Shown here piece after piece: positions 10,032 through 19,228 of a DNA stretch of 64,000 bases. The notes under the pieces were generated by a model. The model did not search any database. It was given only the letters and a program-made list of their open reading frames with translations, and was not told the DNA's origin. The first letter of the stretch is position 1. Each line of letters opens with the position of its first letter. Origin of the DNA: Polynucleobacter sp. MWH-Svant-W18 (lineage in GTDB: Bacteria > Pseudomonadota > Gammaproteobacteria > Burkholderiales > Burkholderiaceae); assembly GCF_018687495.1 (NCBI RefSeq), contig NZ_CP061293.1:1116001-1180000 (forward strand), read 5' to 3'. A program made the position numbers and the translations under genes.

Positions 10032-11513
10032 TCATGAAGTAAACCAATGTTCGCGCGCTTTCATGATGAGCGTTTTCGCAGTTTCTTCGTCAATTTGTGT
10101 CGCCTCAACCAGCTCATCAACAGCCAGTTCAGCAAGGTCGTCACGGGTGTGGACTTGATTCTCAGCAAGCTTTGCAATCAACTCAGTAGTCATGCCTTCT
10201 AAAGAGCGCAAGTCTTGGGAAACTTCACCAATCCGCTCTTCTTTAGCTAACTCCATAGTCAATAGAGAATCACGAGCGCGGGTACGCAACTCGTTCACAG
10301 TATCTTCATCAAATGAATCAATCTCTAACATTTCAGACAATGGCACATAAGCCACTTCTTCCAAAGTGTTGAAACCTTCTTCAATCAAGATGTCTGCTAC
10401 CTCTTGGTCAACGTCCAATTTGTCCATGAACAATTGACGCACAGAAGAGGCTTCTTTTTCAGTTTTCTCAGCAGACTCTTCAGGAGTCATGATGTTGATC
10501 TGCCAACCAGTCAAATCACTTGCCAAACGTACGTTTTGTCCGCTACGGCCAATGGCGATTGCCAAGTTTTCTTCATCAACCACCACATCCATCGCGTGAC
10601 GCTCTTCGTCAACCACGATTGAAGAGACTTGCGCTGGAGCCAAAGCACCAATCACAAACTGGGCCGGATCTTCAGACCACAACACGATATCCACTGCTTC
10701 GCCAGCCACTTCGTTACGTACTGCAGTAACGCGTGTGCCACGAACACCAACGCAGGTGCCAATTGGGTCGATACGCTTGTCGTAAGTCACTACAGCAATC
10801 TTGGCGCGAATACCGGGGTCACGGGCTGCGCCCTTAATCTCTAACAAGCCTTGTTCCATCTCTGGAACTTCATTCTCAAATAACTTGATCAAGAACTCAG
10901 GGCAGGTACGGGAAAGTTCAATCTGGGGGCCACGAGCTTCACGATCCACTTTGAGGATGTAAGCACGCACACGGTCACCAGAACGTAAATTCTCTTTTGG
11001 AATCATTTGATCGCGACGCAACAATGCTTCAACACGGCCAGATTCAATAATCAAACCATTCTTATCAGCACGCTTTACGGTACCAGTCATGACTTTTTCG
11101 CCACGCTCTAGGTAGTCGTTCAAAATCTGCTCGCGCTCAGCATCACGAATGCGTTGCAAGATCACTTGCTTGGCAGCTTGTGCGCCGATACGGCCAAATG
11201 CCAAGGATTCAATTTGCTCTTCAATGTAGTCGCCGACTTCCATATCAGCCAATTGCTCTTGGGCTTCGAATTGCAAAATCTCTTTATCAGGCTCTTGGAG
11301 ACCGGCTTCATTAGGAACCACCAACCAGCGACGGAAAGTTTCGTATTCGCCTGACTCACGGTCAATCGATACACGAATATCCACATCTTCATTGGGATAG
11401 CGCTTCTTTGTGGCCGATGCCAACGCCATTTCTAGCGCCTCGAACACAATAGCTTGATCAACGTTCTTTTCACGCGCTAGCGCGTCTGCCAACATGAGAA
11501 CTTCTCGGCTCAT
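10032..11513 (-). CDS. nusA: Transcription termination/antitermination factor NusA
   Basis: NusA binds RNA polymerase and controls pausing, termination and antitermination. The 493 residues show the N-terminal polymerase-binding domain, an S1 domain (about 130-200; [20 protein letters not shown]), KH domains ([24 protein letters not shown]) and two C-terminal acidic repeats (about 365-490), the proteobacterial arrangement. Its ATG overlaps the rimP stop in an ATGA junction, so the two are translationally coupled. Confidence 0.97.
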   Translation of the reverse strand: MSREVLMLADALAREKNVDQAIVFEALEMALASATKKRYPNEDVDIRVSIDRESGEYETFRRWLVVPNEAGLQEPDKEILQFEAQEQLADMEVGDYIEEQIESLAFGRIGAQAAKQVILQRIRDAEREQILNDYLERGEKVMTGTVKRADKNGLIIESGRVEALLRRDQMIPKENLRSGDRVRAYILKVDREARGPQIELSRTCPEFLIKLFENEVPEMEQGLLEIKGAARDPGIRAKIAVVTYDKRIDPIGTCVGVRGTRVTAVRNEVAGEAVDIVLWSEDPAQFVIGALAPAQVSSIVVDEERHAMDVVVDEENLAIAIGRSGQNVRLASDLTGWQINIMTPEESAEKTEKEASSVRQLFMDKLDVDQEVADILIEEGFNTLEEVAYVPLSEMLEIDSFDEDTVNELRTRARDSLLTMELAKEERIGEVSQDLRSLEGMTTELIAKLAENQVHTRDDLAELAVDELVEATQIDEETAKTLIMKAREHWFTS

Positions 11514-12001
11514 GACTTTCTTCCTTTGAAATCAATAACAGGGACCAACCGAGTCTTATCGACCTCGGCTATAGAGAACTCCAATTGAGAGGGCTGACCA
11601 TCAGCACCCTCGAACACCAAACCAAATTTCGCATCAGGTGAATTCAATTCACCAGTCAGCAAACCTTGCAACACACCACGAAAATTCTTACGGTTACCAA
11701 CGGCAACACGTAGTTTTAAATCCACTTCCATTCCAGCAAAACGTTCAAAGTCTGCTGCACTCTTCACAGGGCGATCTAAGCCTGGTGAAGAAATCTCTAA
11801 GCGCTCGTAAGGGATGTTCTCAACCGGCAAGGTGTAGCTCAATTGATGGCTCACCTTCTCGCAGTCAAGCACCGTAATCAAGCGCTCGTAATCGGGGTTT
11901 TCAATCGTGACGCGCAGCAATCCTCCGGCTTCACGCTCGATATCTACTAGCGTGTAACCCAAGTTTTCCAGCTCTGCAGAAATGACCTGCTGATCTTTCA
12001 C
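11510..12001 (-). CDS. rimP: Ribosome maturation factor RimP
   Basis: RimP is a 163-residue factor for 30S assembly. Family features are [23 protein letters not shown] at the N-terminus (read in segments), the [13 protein letters not shown] block and the C-terminal SH3-like domain. Translation starts at GTG 12001, with AAGGG about six bases upstream. It is the first gene of the rimP-nusA-infB-rbfA-truB-typA run. An intrinsic terminator ends only about 24 bases before the GTG, so the transcript must escape termination to be translated. Confidence 0.95.
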   Translation of the reverse strand: MKDQQVISAELENLGYTLVDIEREAGGLLRVTIENPDYERLITVLDCEKVSHQLSYTLPVENIPYERLEISSPGLDRPVKSAADFERFAGMEVDLKLRVAVGNRKNFRGVLQGLLTGELNSPDAKFGLVFEGADGQPSQLEFSIAEVDKTRLVPVIDFKGRKS

Positions 12002-12024
12002 GACTACCCTTCATACCAAAATGA

Positions 12025-12051
12025 CAAAAAAAAATGGGCTTTGAAGCCCAT
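12025..12051 (-). terminator. Strong terminator within the rimP leader (attenuator candidate)
   Basis: ATGGGCT (12045-12051 in minus reading) and AGCCCAT (12034-12040) form a stem with a 4-base loop, followed on the minus strand by nine U residues (complement of 12025-12033). It lies about 24 bases before the rimP GTG and about 140 bases after the rluB stop. Because a promoter-like sequence lies only about 90 bases upstream of it, it may act as an attenuator rather than merely ending the rluB transcript. Confidence 0.8.
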
Positions 12052-12072
12052 ATTCTCGAAATTCAGAACAGG

Positions 12073-12131
12073 CCGACTTACGTTGATCGCAACATCAGTC
12101 GGTAACAACTAAAAACAGCAACACTCTGCTG
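12073..12131 (-). ncRNA. Structured 5' leader of the rimP operon (candidate)
   Basis: Read on the minus strand, two hairpins precede the terminator. CAGCA-N6-TGCTG (12116-12131) is followed by five U. An extended hairpin follows (12073-12102), with outer stem CCGACT/AGTCGG, a symmetric 3-base internal loop, inner stem GTTG/CAAC and a 4-base loop. With the terminator hairpin at 12034-12051, the predicted transcript would be about 110 nt. rimP leaders with premature terminators have been proposed in other proteobacteria. Whether this is homologous to them is unknown. Confidence 0.5.
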
Positions 12132-12141
12132 TAAGACCAAA

Positions 12142-12171
12142 ATTATAGCTGATTTTTGATCCCTTTCTCAG
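12142..12171 (-). promoter_or_regulatory. Candidate promoter of the rimP operon
   Basis: A perfect TATAAT (-10) occupies 12147-12142 on the minus strand, with CTGAGA (4 of 6 matches to TTGACA) 18 bases upstream at 12171-12166. Transcription would start near 12135, some 135 bases before the rimP start codon and just ahead of the leader hairpins. The -10 box is strong and the -35 box moderate. Confidence 0.5.
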
Positions 12172-12187
12172 GGAAATCTATTAGAAA

Positions 12188-13960
12188 TCAGAAGCTTTCG
12201 CCAGGATTGCGGGGTTTTCTGGGGCCCTTATTGAAGGGTTTGCGTCCTTTTGGAGCGCCCCGTTTTGGGCCATTTCCTGGGGTTTGAGGGCTTCCCGTCA
12301 CAAAAGCAGACTGCCCATGATGGACTTTTTTACCTTTGTTACGGCCTTGACCGCCTTGACTACCTTGCCCGCCTTGACCGCCACCCTGTCCAGGGCGACC
12401 GCCTTGAGTACGACCACGGAATGGACCACGACCTTCAGCAGACCCGCCACCGCCAGGCTTTCCACCTCTACCTTGGTGAGTCATGCCGTTATGGCCACTC
12501 GCCAGCGTTAAGGCATCGCGTGAGCCCCAGTATGACACTGAGGTTTGCATGGGATCAGGCTGGAAATCAGCACCTTCTGGATTGCGACTTTGTCCACCAG
12601 CATTCGGGTTACGGCCTTTATCTTGCGGCTGTGGCATTTTTAGTCCTGCCGACTTCATCAGGTTATAGATACCGCCAGCTTCAATCTCTTCCCACTTGCC
12701 ACGTCTTAAGCGCGGAGGCAATAAGAAAATGCCATATCGTGTTCGGATTAAGCGAGATACCGTATGACCAACTGCTTCAAACATGCGACGCACTTCACGA
12801 TTACGACCTTCGGTTAAGGCAACGTGATACCAGCGGTTGGCGCCATCACCACCACCCATTGCCAGACGTAAGAATTTGGCTTGACCATCATCTAACTGAA
12901 TACCGCTTTTGAGTTGCGCCGTATTGTCTTGACTCAACTCACCTAAGATACGCACTGCGTACTCACGCTCAACACCGTAGCGTGGATGCATTAAACGATT
13001 TGCTAACTCACCAGAGGTGGTAAACAACAAGAGTCCTTCAGTATTAAAGTCCAAGCGACCCACCGCGATCCAACGACCCTGCCGTGGTTTAGGCAAACGA
13101 TCAAATACGGTTGGACGACCTTCGGGATCTGATTGGCTCACGATTTCGCCAGCTGGCTTGTGATACAAAATCACGCGTGGTGGCTTGGTCTGAATCTTGC
13201 GATGGACCTGCTTGCCATTAATACGTACTTGATCTGTTGGACCAATACGCTGCCCAATATGTGCTGGCAATCCATTGACTGATACGCGCCCCTGAATAAT
13301 CAGATCTTCCATATCGCGACGGGAACCCATGCCAGCATCTGCTAATACCTTATGCAGCTTAACGGTATCCTCATCATCGGCATCGTCATCTAAGCCATCG
13401 AGATCGGACCAGACTTCATCGCGCAAACTCAGTGGTAACTCATCCACATTGGCAAATTGCAAGCTACTAACTTCTTCTTCAGTTGGTGCATCAGGATCCT
13501 CATCTTCACGGGAACGTTGTGCGCGCTGTGCACGTCGCTCTGCACCAGTTTGATGGGAGATTTCATGCTCATTAAAGCCATCCGGATTTTTAACTTCCTC
13601 AATTTCCGGAGCATCGAGTGCGGCATCAAATTCACCTGAAACTACTGAAGCAAATAAGGCTTCGCTATCGGCTGCATTGGGCGCTAGCTTGGCGGCAGAA
13701 TGGTTGCCACCTTCGCGTGGCCCATGGTTATCACCACCCTCTCTTCGTGGGCGGTCCTTGTTAAATGGGCGCTTCTTATTAAAAGGATGCTTGCCAGTCC
13801 CTTGACGACGTGGGTTACGCTGACTGCGCTCGCCCCTCTCCCCTGCCTCACGACCCTCAGACGCTTGGCCCTCTCCATGCGATGGAGCAGCCTCAGAATG
13901 GGATGGTGTTGCCGCTGAAGGTATTGCCGGGGATGAATCGTTGTCGTTAGAACTTGTCAT
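12188..13960 (-). CDS. rluB: 23S rRNA pseudouridine synthase RluB with long disordered tails
   Basis: This RsuA/RluB-family enzyme makes a pseudouridine in 23S rRNA (position 2605 in E. coli). The core starts near residue 199 with an S4 RNA-binding domain ([17 protein letters not shown]). It continues with the catalytic [13 protein letters not shown] (Asp near 301) and [16 protein letters not shown]. At 590 residues it is about twice the usual length. The first 195 residues are a charged Glu/Arg/Gly-rich region. The last 150 are Gly/Arg/Gln/Lys-rich, with RGG-like repeats. Long tails of this kind are known in Burkholderiales RluB proteins. Its ATG overlaps the scpB stop (TAATG), so the genes are coupled. 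Confidence 0.9.
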   Translation of the reverse strand: MTSSNDNDSSPAIPSAATPSHSEAAPSHGEGQASEGREAGERGERSQRNPRRQGTGKHPFNKKRPFNKDRPRREGGDNHGPREGGNHSAAKLAPNAADSEALFASVVSGEFDAALDAPEIEEVKNPDGFNEHEISHQTGAERRAQRAQRSREDEDPDAPTEEEVSSLQFANVDELPLSLRDEVWSDLDGLDDDADDEDTVKLHKVLADAGMGSRRDMEDLIIQGRVSVNGLPAHIGQRIGPTDQVRINGKQVHRKIQTKPPRVILYHKPAGEIVSQSDPEGRPTVFDRLPKPRQGRWIAVGRLDFNTEGLLLFTTSGELANRLMHPRYGVEREYAVRILGELSQDNTAQLKSGIQLDDGQAKFLRLAMGGGDGANRWYHVALTEGRNREVRRMFEAVGHTVSRLIRTRYGIFLLPPRLRRGKWEEIEAGGIYNLMKSAGLKMPQPQDKGRNPNAGGQSRNPEGADFQPDPMQTSVSYWGSRDALTLASGHNGMTHQGRGGKPGGGGSAEGRGPFRGRTQGGRPGQGGGQGGQGSQGGQGRNKGKKVHHGQSAFVTGSPQTPGNGPKRGAPKGRKPFNKGPRKPRNPGESF

Positions 13961-14637
13961 TAATTATTTTTTGTTTCGTCTGAAGATTCAGACTCGGGAG
14001 TAACTTCTTCTACAGCATCTTGGGTTGAAACTTCGGCAATCGCTTCATCGATCACCACAGTCTCTACAGTAGCATCGGGATCAAATTCAATAATGGCTTG
14101 ACCCAACTGCTCCGCTGCAGCCATAGGCGCAGCGTCTTCTAAGATTGGCAAGCTCTGTAAATTCGTCAAACTTAAGTCATCTAAAAATTGTTTGGTGGTG
14201 GCGTATAAACCTGGGCGACCGATGGTCTCTTTATGACCAATCACTTCAACCCAACCACGATCTTCTAACTGCTTCATCACGTTGCTACTAACAGCCACTC
14301 CGCGAATCTCTTCAATCTCTCCGCGTGTCACCGGCTGGCGGTAGGCAATGATGGCTAAAGTTTCCATCACCGCACGGGAATACTTCGGTGGCTTCTCTGG
14401 CGTTAAACGATCAAGGTACTCGCGCATCGATAAACGACTCTGAAAACGCCAACCAGTAGCAATGTGGGCTAGCTCCATGCCCTTATCGTCCCAGGCACGC
14501 TGTAACTCCACCAAAGCTTCGTCAATATCTGCAGTTGTGATGTCTTCCACAAACAAGCGTGATAAATCAGCGACAGTGAGGGGTTCCTGTGCGCACAGGA
14601 GGGCTGTTTCAATAACGCGCTTGTTGTGATCGTCCAT
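13960..14637 (-). CDS. scpB: Segregation and condensation protein B
   Basis: ScpB is a dimeric winged-helix kleisin-interacting subunit of the SMC-ScpA-ScpB condensin. The 225 residues include the family core ([59 protein letters not shown]). The C-terminal 55 residues are acidic and low-complexity. The scpB-rluB order is common in proteobacteria. No scpA is seen in the window. There is no obvious Shine-Dalgarno, and a small hairpin (14649-14666) lies just upstream of the start. Confidence 0.93.
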   Translation of the reverse strand: MDDHNKRVIETALLCAQEPLTVADLSRLFVEDITTADIDEALVELQRAWDDKGMELAHIATGWRFQSRLSMREYLDRLTPEKPPKYSRAVMETLAIIAYRQPVTRGEIEEIRGVAVSSNVMKQLEDRGWVEVIGHKETIGRPGLYATTKQFLDDLSLTNLQSLPILEDAAPMAAAEQLGQAIIEFDPDATVETVVIDEAIAEVSTQDAVEEVTPESESSDETKNN

Positions 14638-14828
14638 AAAAGTGGGCTATCAGGAATTTTCCTGATGAGGCTTTAAAAAGTGTATTTCAGTAATGGGTTT
14701 TAGGTGTTCTCTAGCTACTACGAACAATCCATCTCTTAAATTCTCGTTGGGGGATTGGTTCGCGCCGAAACGAAGTCCTTTTCGTTCACCGTGCACCCAT
14801 TATAAGGTAGGCTCAATACAATAGCCAT

Positions 14829-15752
14829 ATGCACAATAAATCCTCAAAACTCCCGATTCCAGCCTTGATGCAGCCCGGCTCCCCAGAGCGGCGTCGCTTG
14901 CTAGGCCTCGGAATTGGCTTAGGCGCCCTGCTCGGTGGCGCTAGCTTGAGCTCTTGCAGCATGATTGGCAGCAAAAAGCCTGTTATTGGTTTGGCATTAG
15001 GCGCTGGAGCTGCCCGAGGTTTTGCTCATATTGGCGTCATTAAAGCCCTCGAAGCTCAGGGCATTCGTCCCGATATTGTGGTTGGCAGTAGCGCAGGTAG
15101 CGTCATTGCCGCCCTCCTTGCCTCTGGTGCAACAGGCAATGAACTGAATCGCCTAGCACTCAATTTAGATGAAGCCACCATAGCCGATTGGGGTCTGCCA
15201 TTTGTGGGGCGCTTTGGTGGCCTCATTAAAGGTGATGCCTTACAAAACATGGTCAATCGGGAAGTGCAAAACAAAACCATAGAACAAATGCGTATTCCGC
15301 TGGGCATTGTGGCAACCGAATTGCAATCTGGCAAAGGTGTTTTATTTAGGACTGGCAATACGGGTCAAGCAGTCCGCGCATCGTGCAGCGTACCTGGTGT
15401 ATTTCAACCCACCGTGATTGGCGGCAAAGAATATGTCGATGGGGGATTGGTCGCACCCGTACCGGTAAGTTATGCCAGACAGATGGGCGCCACTCTCGTG
15501 ATCGCGGTGAATATTTCGTCGGAACCCGTGCATCAAGATGCTAGCGGTACATTTGGGGTGCTGCAACAAACCATCTCCATCATGCAACGCAGTATTAATC
15601 AGTATGAATTAAAAAGTGCGGATATTGCCATTACTCCACAACTAAGACAAATGAGTAGTGGCGACTTTAAATCCAGAAATGCGGCAATCCTGGCTGGCGA
15701 AGCCGCAGCACAAGAACAAATGGCATTGATTAAGGAAAAGCTGAAGGGGTAA
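14829..15752 (+). CDS. Patatin-like phospholipase, probable Tat-exported lipoprotein (RssA-like)
   Basis: This is a 307-residue patatin-fold serine hydrolase with a Ser-Asp dyad. Visible motifs are the oxyanion-hole GAGAARGFAHIG (59-70), the nucleophile elbow GSSAG (Ser88) and the DGG motif (Asp204). The N-terminus has a twin-arginine-like RRRLLGLG stretch, a hydrophobic segment and a lipobox LSSC (Cys43), so it is predicted to be lipidated in the envelope. The substrate is unknown but is probably a phospholipid or lysophospholipid. It is divergent from scpB and converges on the NlpC/P60 gene. Confidence 0.88.
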   Translation: MHNKSSKLPIPALMQPGSPERRRLLGLGIGLGALLGGASLSSCSMIGSKKPVIGLALGAGAARGFAHIGVIKALEAQGIRPDIVVGSSAGSVIAALLASGATGNELNRLALNLDEATIADWGLPFVGRFGGLIKGDALQNMVNREVQNKTIEQMRIPLGIVATELQSGKGVLFRTGNTGQAVRASCSVPGVFQPTVIGGKEYVDGGLVAPVPVSYARQMGATLVIAVNISSEPVHQDASGTFGVLQQTISIMQRSINQYELKSADIAITPQLRQMSSGDFKSRNAAILAGEAAAQEQMALIKEKLKG

Positions 15753-15774
15753 ATCAGGGCTATTGCCTACGGAA

Positions 15775-16422
15775 TTAGAGGCTTGGAGACTTGCGCTTTA
15801 AGTTCTTCACTTCATTGAGGAGCTCTTGACGTTCAGCGTCATTCAGATTGTCGCTACCATCTAGACGGCGAGCACCATCAAAACGTTTATCCCAATAAAG
15901 ACTACCAAGATCATCGACACGAACTGCAGTGCCTTTGGATGGAGAGTGAATAAATTTATTGTCACCGACATAAATACCCACGTGCGAAAAGGTGAGTCGC
16001 ATGGTGTTAAAAAATACGAGATCACCTGGCTGCAACTCATCACGATTGATCGGCTTACCAACTCTGCTCATCTGAGTCGATTTGCGAGGTAATAAAAATC
16101 CTAATTTGTCTTTAAAGACGTAACCGACAAAGCTACTGCCATCCAATCCTGATTGTGGCAATTCAGAATCCCAGCGATAACGCACGCCAATGACTTCCAT
16201 TGCGCGATTAATAAGTTCTTCAGATTTTCCGGAGACGGTATCAACCAAACGATCTGATACTCGAGATAAATAAGAGCGGCCCGCCTGAAACATACTTTCT
16301 TTAGGTACAGCTGTCTCAGCTGAAGTCTCAACCGGAGCATCAACAGCATAAGTTGACCAAGCAAAGCCCAAGCCCAAGGCGAGAACCAAGAGCTTTGGCA
16401 GGAGCGCTTTTTTCAATGACAT
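15775..16422 (-). CDS. NlpC/P60 (C40) family protein with the catalytic Cys replaced
   Basis: This is an exported protein with a signal peptide (MSLKKALLPKLLVLALGLGF then A-rich cleavage). ATG 16422 is preferred because the upstream extension to 16494 is not signal-like. The domain matches C40 cell-wall endopeptidases: GVRYRWDSELPQSGLDGSSF, then LLPRKSTQMSRVG, LQPGDLVFFNT and FSHVGIYVGDNKFIHSP. In active enzymes the nucleophile stands in a D-C-S-G motif. Here it reads D-G-S-S, with Gly95 at the Cys position, while the catalytic His (His147) is kept. It may be a binding-only pseudoenzyme. The overall reading frame is intact. Confidence 0.82.
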   Translation of the reverse strand: MSLKKALLPKLLVLALGLGFAWSTYAVDAPVETSAETAVPKESMFQAGRSYLSRVSDRLVDTVSGKSEELINRAMEVIGVRYRWDSELPQSGLDGSSFVGYVFKDKLGFLLPRKSTQMSRVGKPINRDELQPGDLVFFNTMRLTFSHVGIYVGDNKFIHSPSKGTAVRVDDLGSLYWDKRFDGARRLDGSDNLNDAERQELLNEVKNLKRKSPSL

Positions 16423-16514
16423 CGTCTTAGTGTAACAAAGAAGTACTTCACAACCAAGACTAGACTTTTGACTCAAGTCATTGTTTATAAACATTTTTTA
16501 AGAATAAATTGTGC

Positions 16515-16525
16515 CCCAAAGGGGG
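16515..16525 (-). terminator. Weak GC hairpin between the yej operon upstream side and the C40 gene
   Basis: A short CCCC-TTT-GGGG hairpin on the minus strand, followed by an A/T-rich stretch, lies about 45 bases after the ABC ATPase stop. A second inverted repeat (CCAATTT at 16534-16540, AAATTGG at 16550-16556) precedes it. Neither has a proper U-tract, so the terminator call is tentative. Confidence 0.3.
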
Positions 16526-16568
16526 TTAATGCACCAATTTAGCCCATTGAAATTGGGTTTCTGGGAAA

Positions 16569-18206
16569 TTAAGTCAACTCAGCTGCAGCAAAAAGCTCTT
16601 TGGTATAGGTCTGGCGCGGGTGCGCAATCAGGGTCTCTGTATCCCCAAACTCCACCACTTTGCCGCCCTTAAGGACCATCACCTGATGTGACATGGCTCT
16701 GATGACTGCCAAGTCATGGCTAATCATCAAATACGCTAAGTTGTACTTCTTTTGGAGTTCAGTCAGAAGCGCTAGTACCTGCTTTTGTATAGATACATCC
16801 AAAGCTGAGGTAGGTTCATCTAAAACCAAAATTTGGGGGCGCAAGATCAGCGCTCTGGCAATGGCAATACGCTGTCTTTGTCCACCAGAAAATTCATGGG
16901 GATAACGCGTAAGCGCAGTGCGGTCAAGACCCACTTCTTTCAACATATCGAGCACACGAGTTTCACGTTCAGCTGCTGTGAGATTTGGGAAGTGCGCATC
17001 TAATCCCTCAGCCACAATCTGCATCACATTCATGCGCGGTGACAATGATCCAAAGGGATCCTGAAAGATCACTTGCAAACTCGCACGCATAGCACGTCGT
17101 TCTGCAGGTTTGAGTTTTTGCCAATCACTACCCAACACATCCACATCTCCAGAAACTTCTGCAGAGGAATCACCCAGCAAACCGAGCACCGCCATACCAA
17201 GAGTAGTCTTACCAGAGCCAGACTCACCAATGACGCCAATGGTTTGACCTTGCTTTAACTCAAAGCTCACCTTCTTCAATACTTTATGGGCCGGTGCTTT
17301 TTTGAACCAAGAAACCGTTTCAGAGCTGGGGTATGCAACCGAAAGTTCTTCGGTCTTAAGTAAAACGGGGGCTAAAGGCATCAAGGGTGCAAGATCACGC
17401 ACGGGAGCACTATTGACCAATGCTTTGGTATAGGGATCGCTTGGATGACTAAACACCTGCTTGGTTGGGCCAGATTCCATCAGGTTACCTTGATGGAGAA
17501 CTGCAACACGCTGCGCAAAGTGTTTCACCAAATTGAGATCATGTGTAATGAGCAAGATCCCCATACCGCCATGATCCTTAGATTCTTCTTGAAGATCTTT
17601 CAGCAATTCCAAAATCTGCAAACGCAAGCTGACATCTAATGCGGTAGTTGGCTCATCTGCAATCAAGAGGCGCGGCTTGCACGCTAAAGCCATCGCAATC
17701 ATGGCACGCTGCCGTTGACCGCCGGAGAGTTGATGCGGATAGGCATGAAAGCGACGCTCTGGCTCGGGGATGCCGGTCTTCCTCAGCAAATCAATGGCAG
17801 CATCAACGCACTGTGCTTTAGAAATCAGAGGCTGATCGATTTGTACTGCTTCGATAATTTGATTGCCTACTGTAAATAAGGGATTGAGCGCAGTCATCGG
17901 CTCCTGAAAGACCATGGCAATTTCTCGACCCCGAATCTGGCGTATCTCTTCAATCGGCAGTGACAAAAGATCTACCGTTCCCTTACCCTCACCCTGGTTC
18001 CACAGAATCTTGCCAGAAACTTTCGCACCCTCAGGCTCAAGGCGAAGTGGAGCTAAAGCAGTAAGTGTTTTTCCGGAGCCAGATTCACCAACCAGCGCTA
18101 CCCGCTCTCCAATACCAATCTCTAAATCCAAATGATTGACTGCAAATTTTTCACGACGCCCTGATCCAAAAGAGATGCAGAGGTCTTCATACTTGAGCAA
18201 GCTCAT
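16569..18206 (-). CDS. yejF: Peptide ABC transporter, fused double ATPase (YejF type)
   Basis: The 545 residues hold two ABC ATPase domains in tandem, each with Walker A (GESGSGKT), signature (LSGGQRQR; FSGGQRQR) and Walker B (LLIADEPTTALD; ILVLDEPTSALD). Both resemble the oligopeptide/dipeptide DppD/DppF pair, joined in one chain as in YejF. It energises import through the two permeases encoded upstream. Its ATG overlaps the stop of the YejE-like gene (ATGA), so translation is coupled. Confidence 0.92.
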   Translation of the reverse strand: MSLLKYEDLCISFGSGRREKFAVNHLDLEIGIGERVALVGESGSGKTLTALAPLRLEPEGAKVSGKILWNQGEGKGTVDLLSLPIEEIRQIRGREIAMVFQEPMTALNPLFTVGNQIIEAVQIDQPLISKAQCVDAAIDLLRKTGIPEPERRFHAYPHQLSGGQRQRAMIAMALACKPRLLIADEPTTALDVSLRLQILELLKDLQEESKDHGGMGILLITHDLNLVKHFAQRVAVLHQGNLMESGPTKQVFSHPSDPYTKALVNSAPVRDLAPLMPLAPVLLKTEELSVAYPSSETVSWFKKAPAHKVLKKVSFELKQGQTIGVIGESGSGKTTLGMAVLGLLGDSSAEVSGDVDVLGSDWQKLKPAERRAMRASLQVIFQDPFGSLSPRMNVMQIVAEGLDAHFPNLTAAERETRVLDMLKEVGLDRTALTRYPHEFSGGQRQRIAIARALILRPQILVLDEPTSALDVSIQKQVLALLTELQKKYNLAYLMISHDLAVIRAMSHQVMVLKGGKVVEFGDTETLIAHPRQTYTKELFAAAELT

Positions 18207-19228
18207 GAACGACCTCCACTCATCACACCTGTTTTACGAGAGTCAAAAGCATCGCGTAATGCCTCACCCATAAAAGTAAGCAGCAATAAGGTGGTCACTA
18301 GGACTACAAAGGTCGATAGCGAAATCCACCAAGCATCGAGATTGCCCTTACCTTGTGAGAGAAGTTCACCTAAGCTAGGCGTACCAGGCGGAACACCCAA
18401 TCCCAAAAAATCCAAACTGGTTAAAGAGAGAATGGCAGCACTCATGCGGAAGGGTAAAAACGTAATTACCGGTGTCAAGCTATTGGGCAAAATATGACGC
18501 CACATGATTTGCAGATTCGTAAGACCCAAGGCGCGCGCTGCTCGGACATACTCCAAAGCACGATTCCGAAAGAACTCAGCCCGTACGTAATCAGATAACC
18601 CCATCCAACCGAACGCTGCTAAGAGAATGACCAAGAGAGAAACACTGGGATTAAAGATGGATGCAAAAATAATCAGCAGATATAACTCTGGCATTGCCGA
18701 CCAAATTTCAATCAAACGTTGTGAAATCAGATCGAACTTGCCACCAAAGAACCCCATCAGGGATCCGGTAATAATGCCTACACTGACTCCTACAATGGTG
18801 AGCGCTAGGCCAAATAAGATTGACAGTCGAAATCCATAGATCAAACGCGCCAAAACATCGCGCCCACGATCATCTGTACCGAGCCAGTTCTCCCAAGATG
18901 GGGGAGCCGGATTGGGAACAGTGGAAAAGTAATTAAGGGTTTCATAGCTGTAATGAATGGGTGGATAAATTGCCCAATTACCATTACTTGTAATGTTTTG
19001 ACGGATATCAGGATCTAAAAAATCTGTTGGCGTAGAAAAGTCTCCACCAAATACAGTCTCTGGTTGATTTTGGATAATCGGAAAATAAAAATGTCCTTGA
19101 TAGCGCACAAGCAAGGGCTTGTCATTCGCAATCAGCTCAGCGCAAAGCGATAGACCAAACAAGACCATAAAGATCCAGAGGCTGGCATAGCCGGTACGGC
19201 TATTTTTAAAGCGCTGCCAACGACTCAT
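18203..19228 (-). CDS. yejE: Peptide ABC transporter permease (YejE type)
   Basis: This inner-membrane permease of the DppC/OppC class has a large periplasmic segment after the first membrane helix, the NWLGTDDRGRDVLARLIYG signature, and the EAA-type loop (EYVRAARALGLTNLQIMWRHI). The start is placed at ATG 19228, which overlaps the yejB stop (ATGA) and has GGAGGT upstream. A longer reading to 19279 would overlap yejB by 55 bases and is unlikely. Confidence 0.92.
   Translation of the reverse strand: MSRWQRFKNSRTGYASLWIFMVLFGLSLCAELIANDKPLLVRYQGHFYFPIIQNQPETVFGGDFSTPTDFLDPDIRQNITSNGNWAIYPPIHYSYETLNYFSTVPNPAPPSWENWLGTDDRGRDVLARLIYGFRLSILFGLALTIVGVSVGIITGSLMGFFGGKFDLISQRLIEIWSAMPELYLLIIFASIFNPSVSLLVILLAAFGWMGLSDYVRAEFFRNRALEYVRAARALGLTNLQIMWRHILPNSLTPVITFLPFRMSAAILSLTSLDFLGLGVPPGTPSLGELLSQGKGNLDAWWISLSTFVVLVTTLLLLTFMGEALRDAFDSRKTGVMSGGRS

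Noticed and set aside
12250..12912. A 220-codon open frame on the plus strand inside rluB
   Set aside because: It is the complement of the RluB C-terminal tail and core, with no recognisable domain and no initiation signal.
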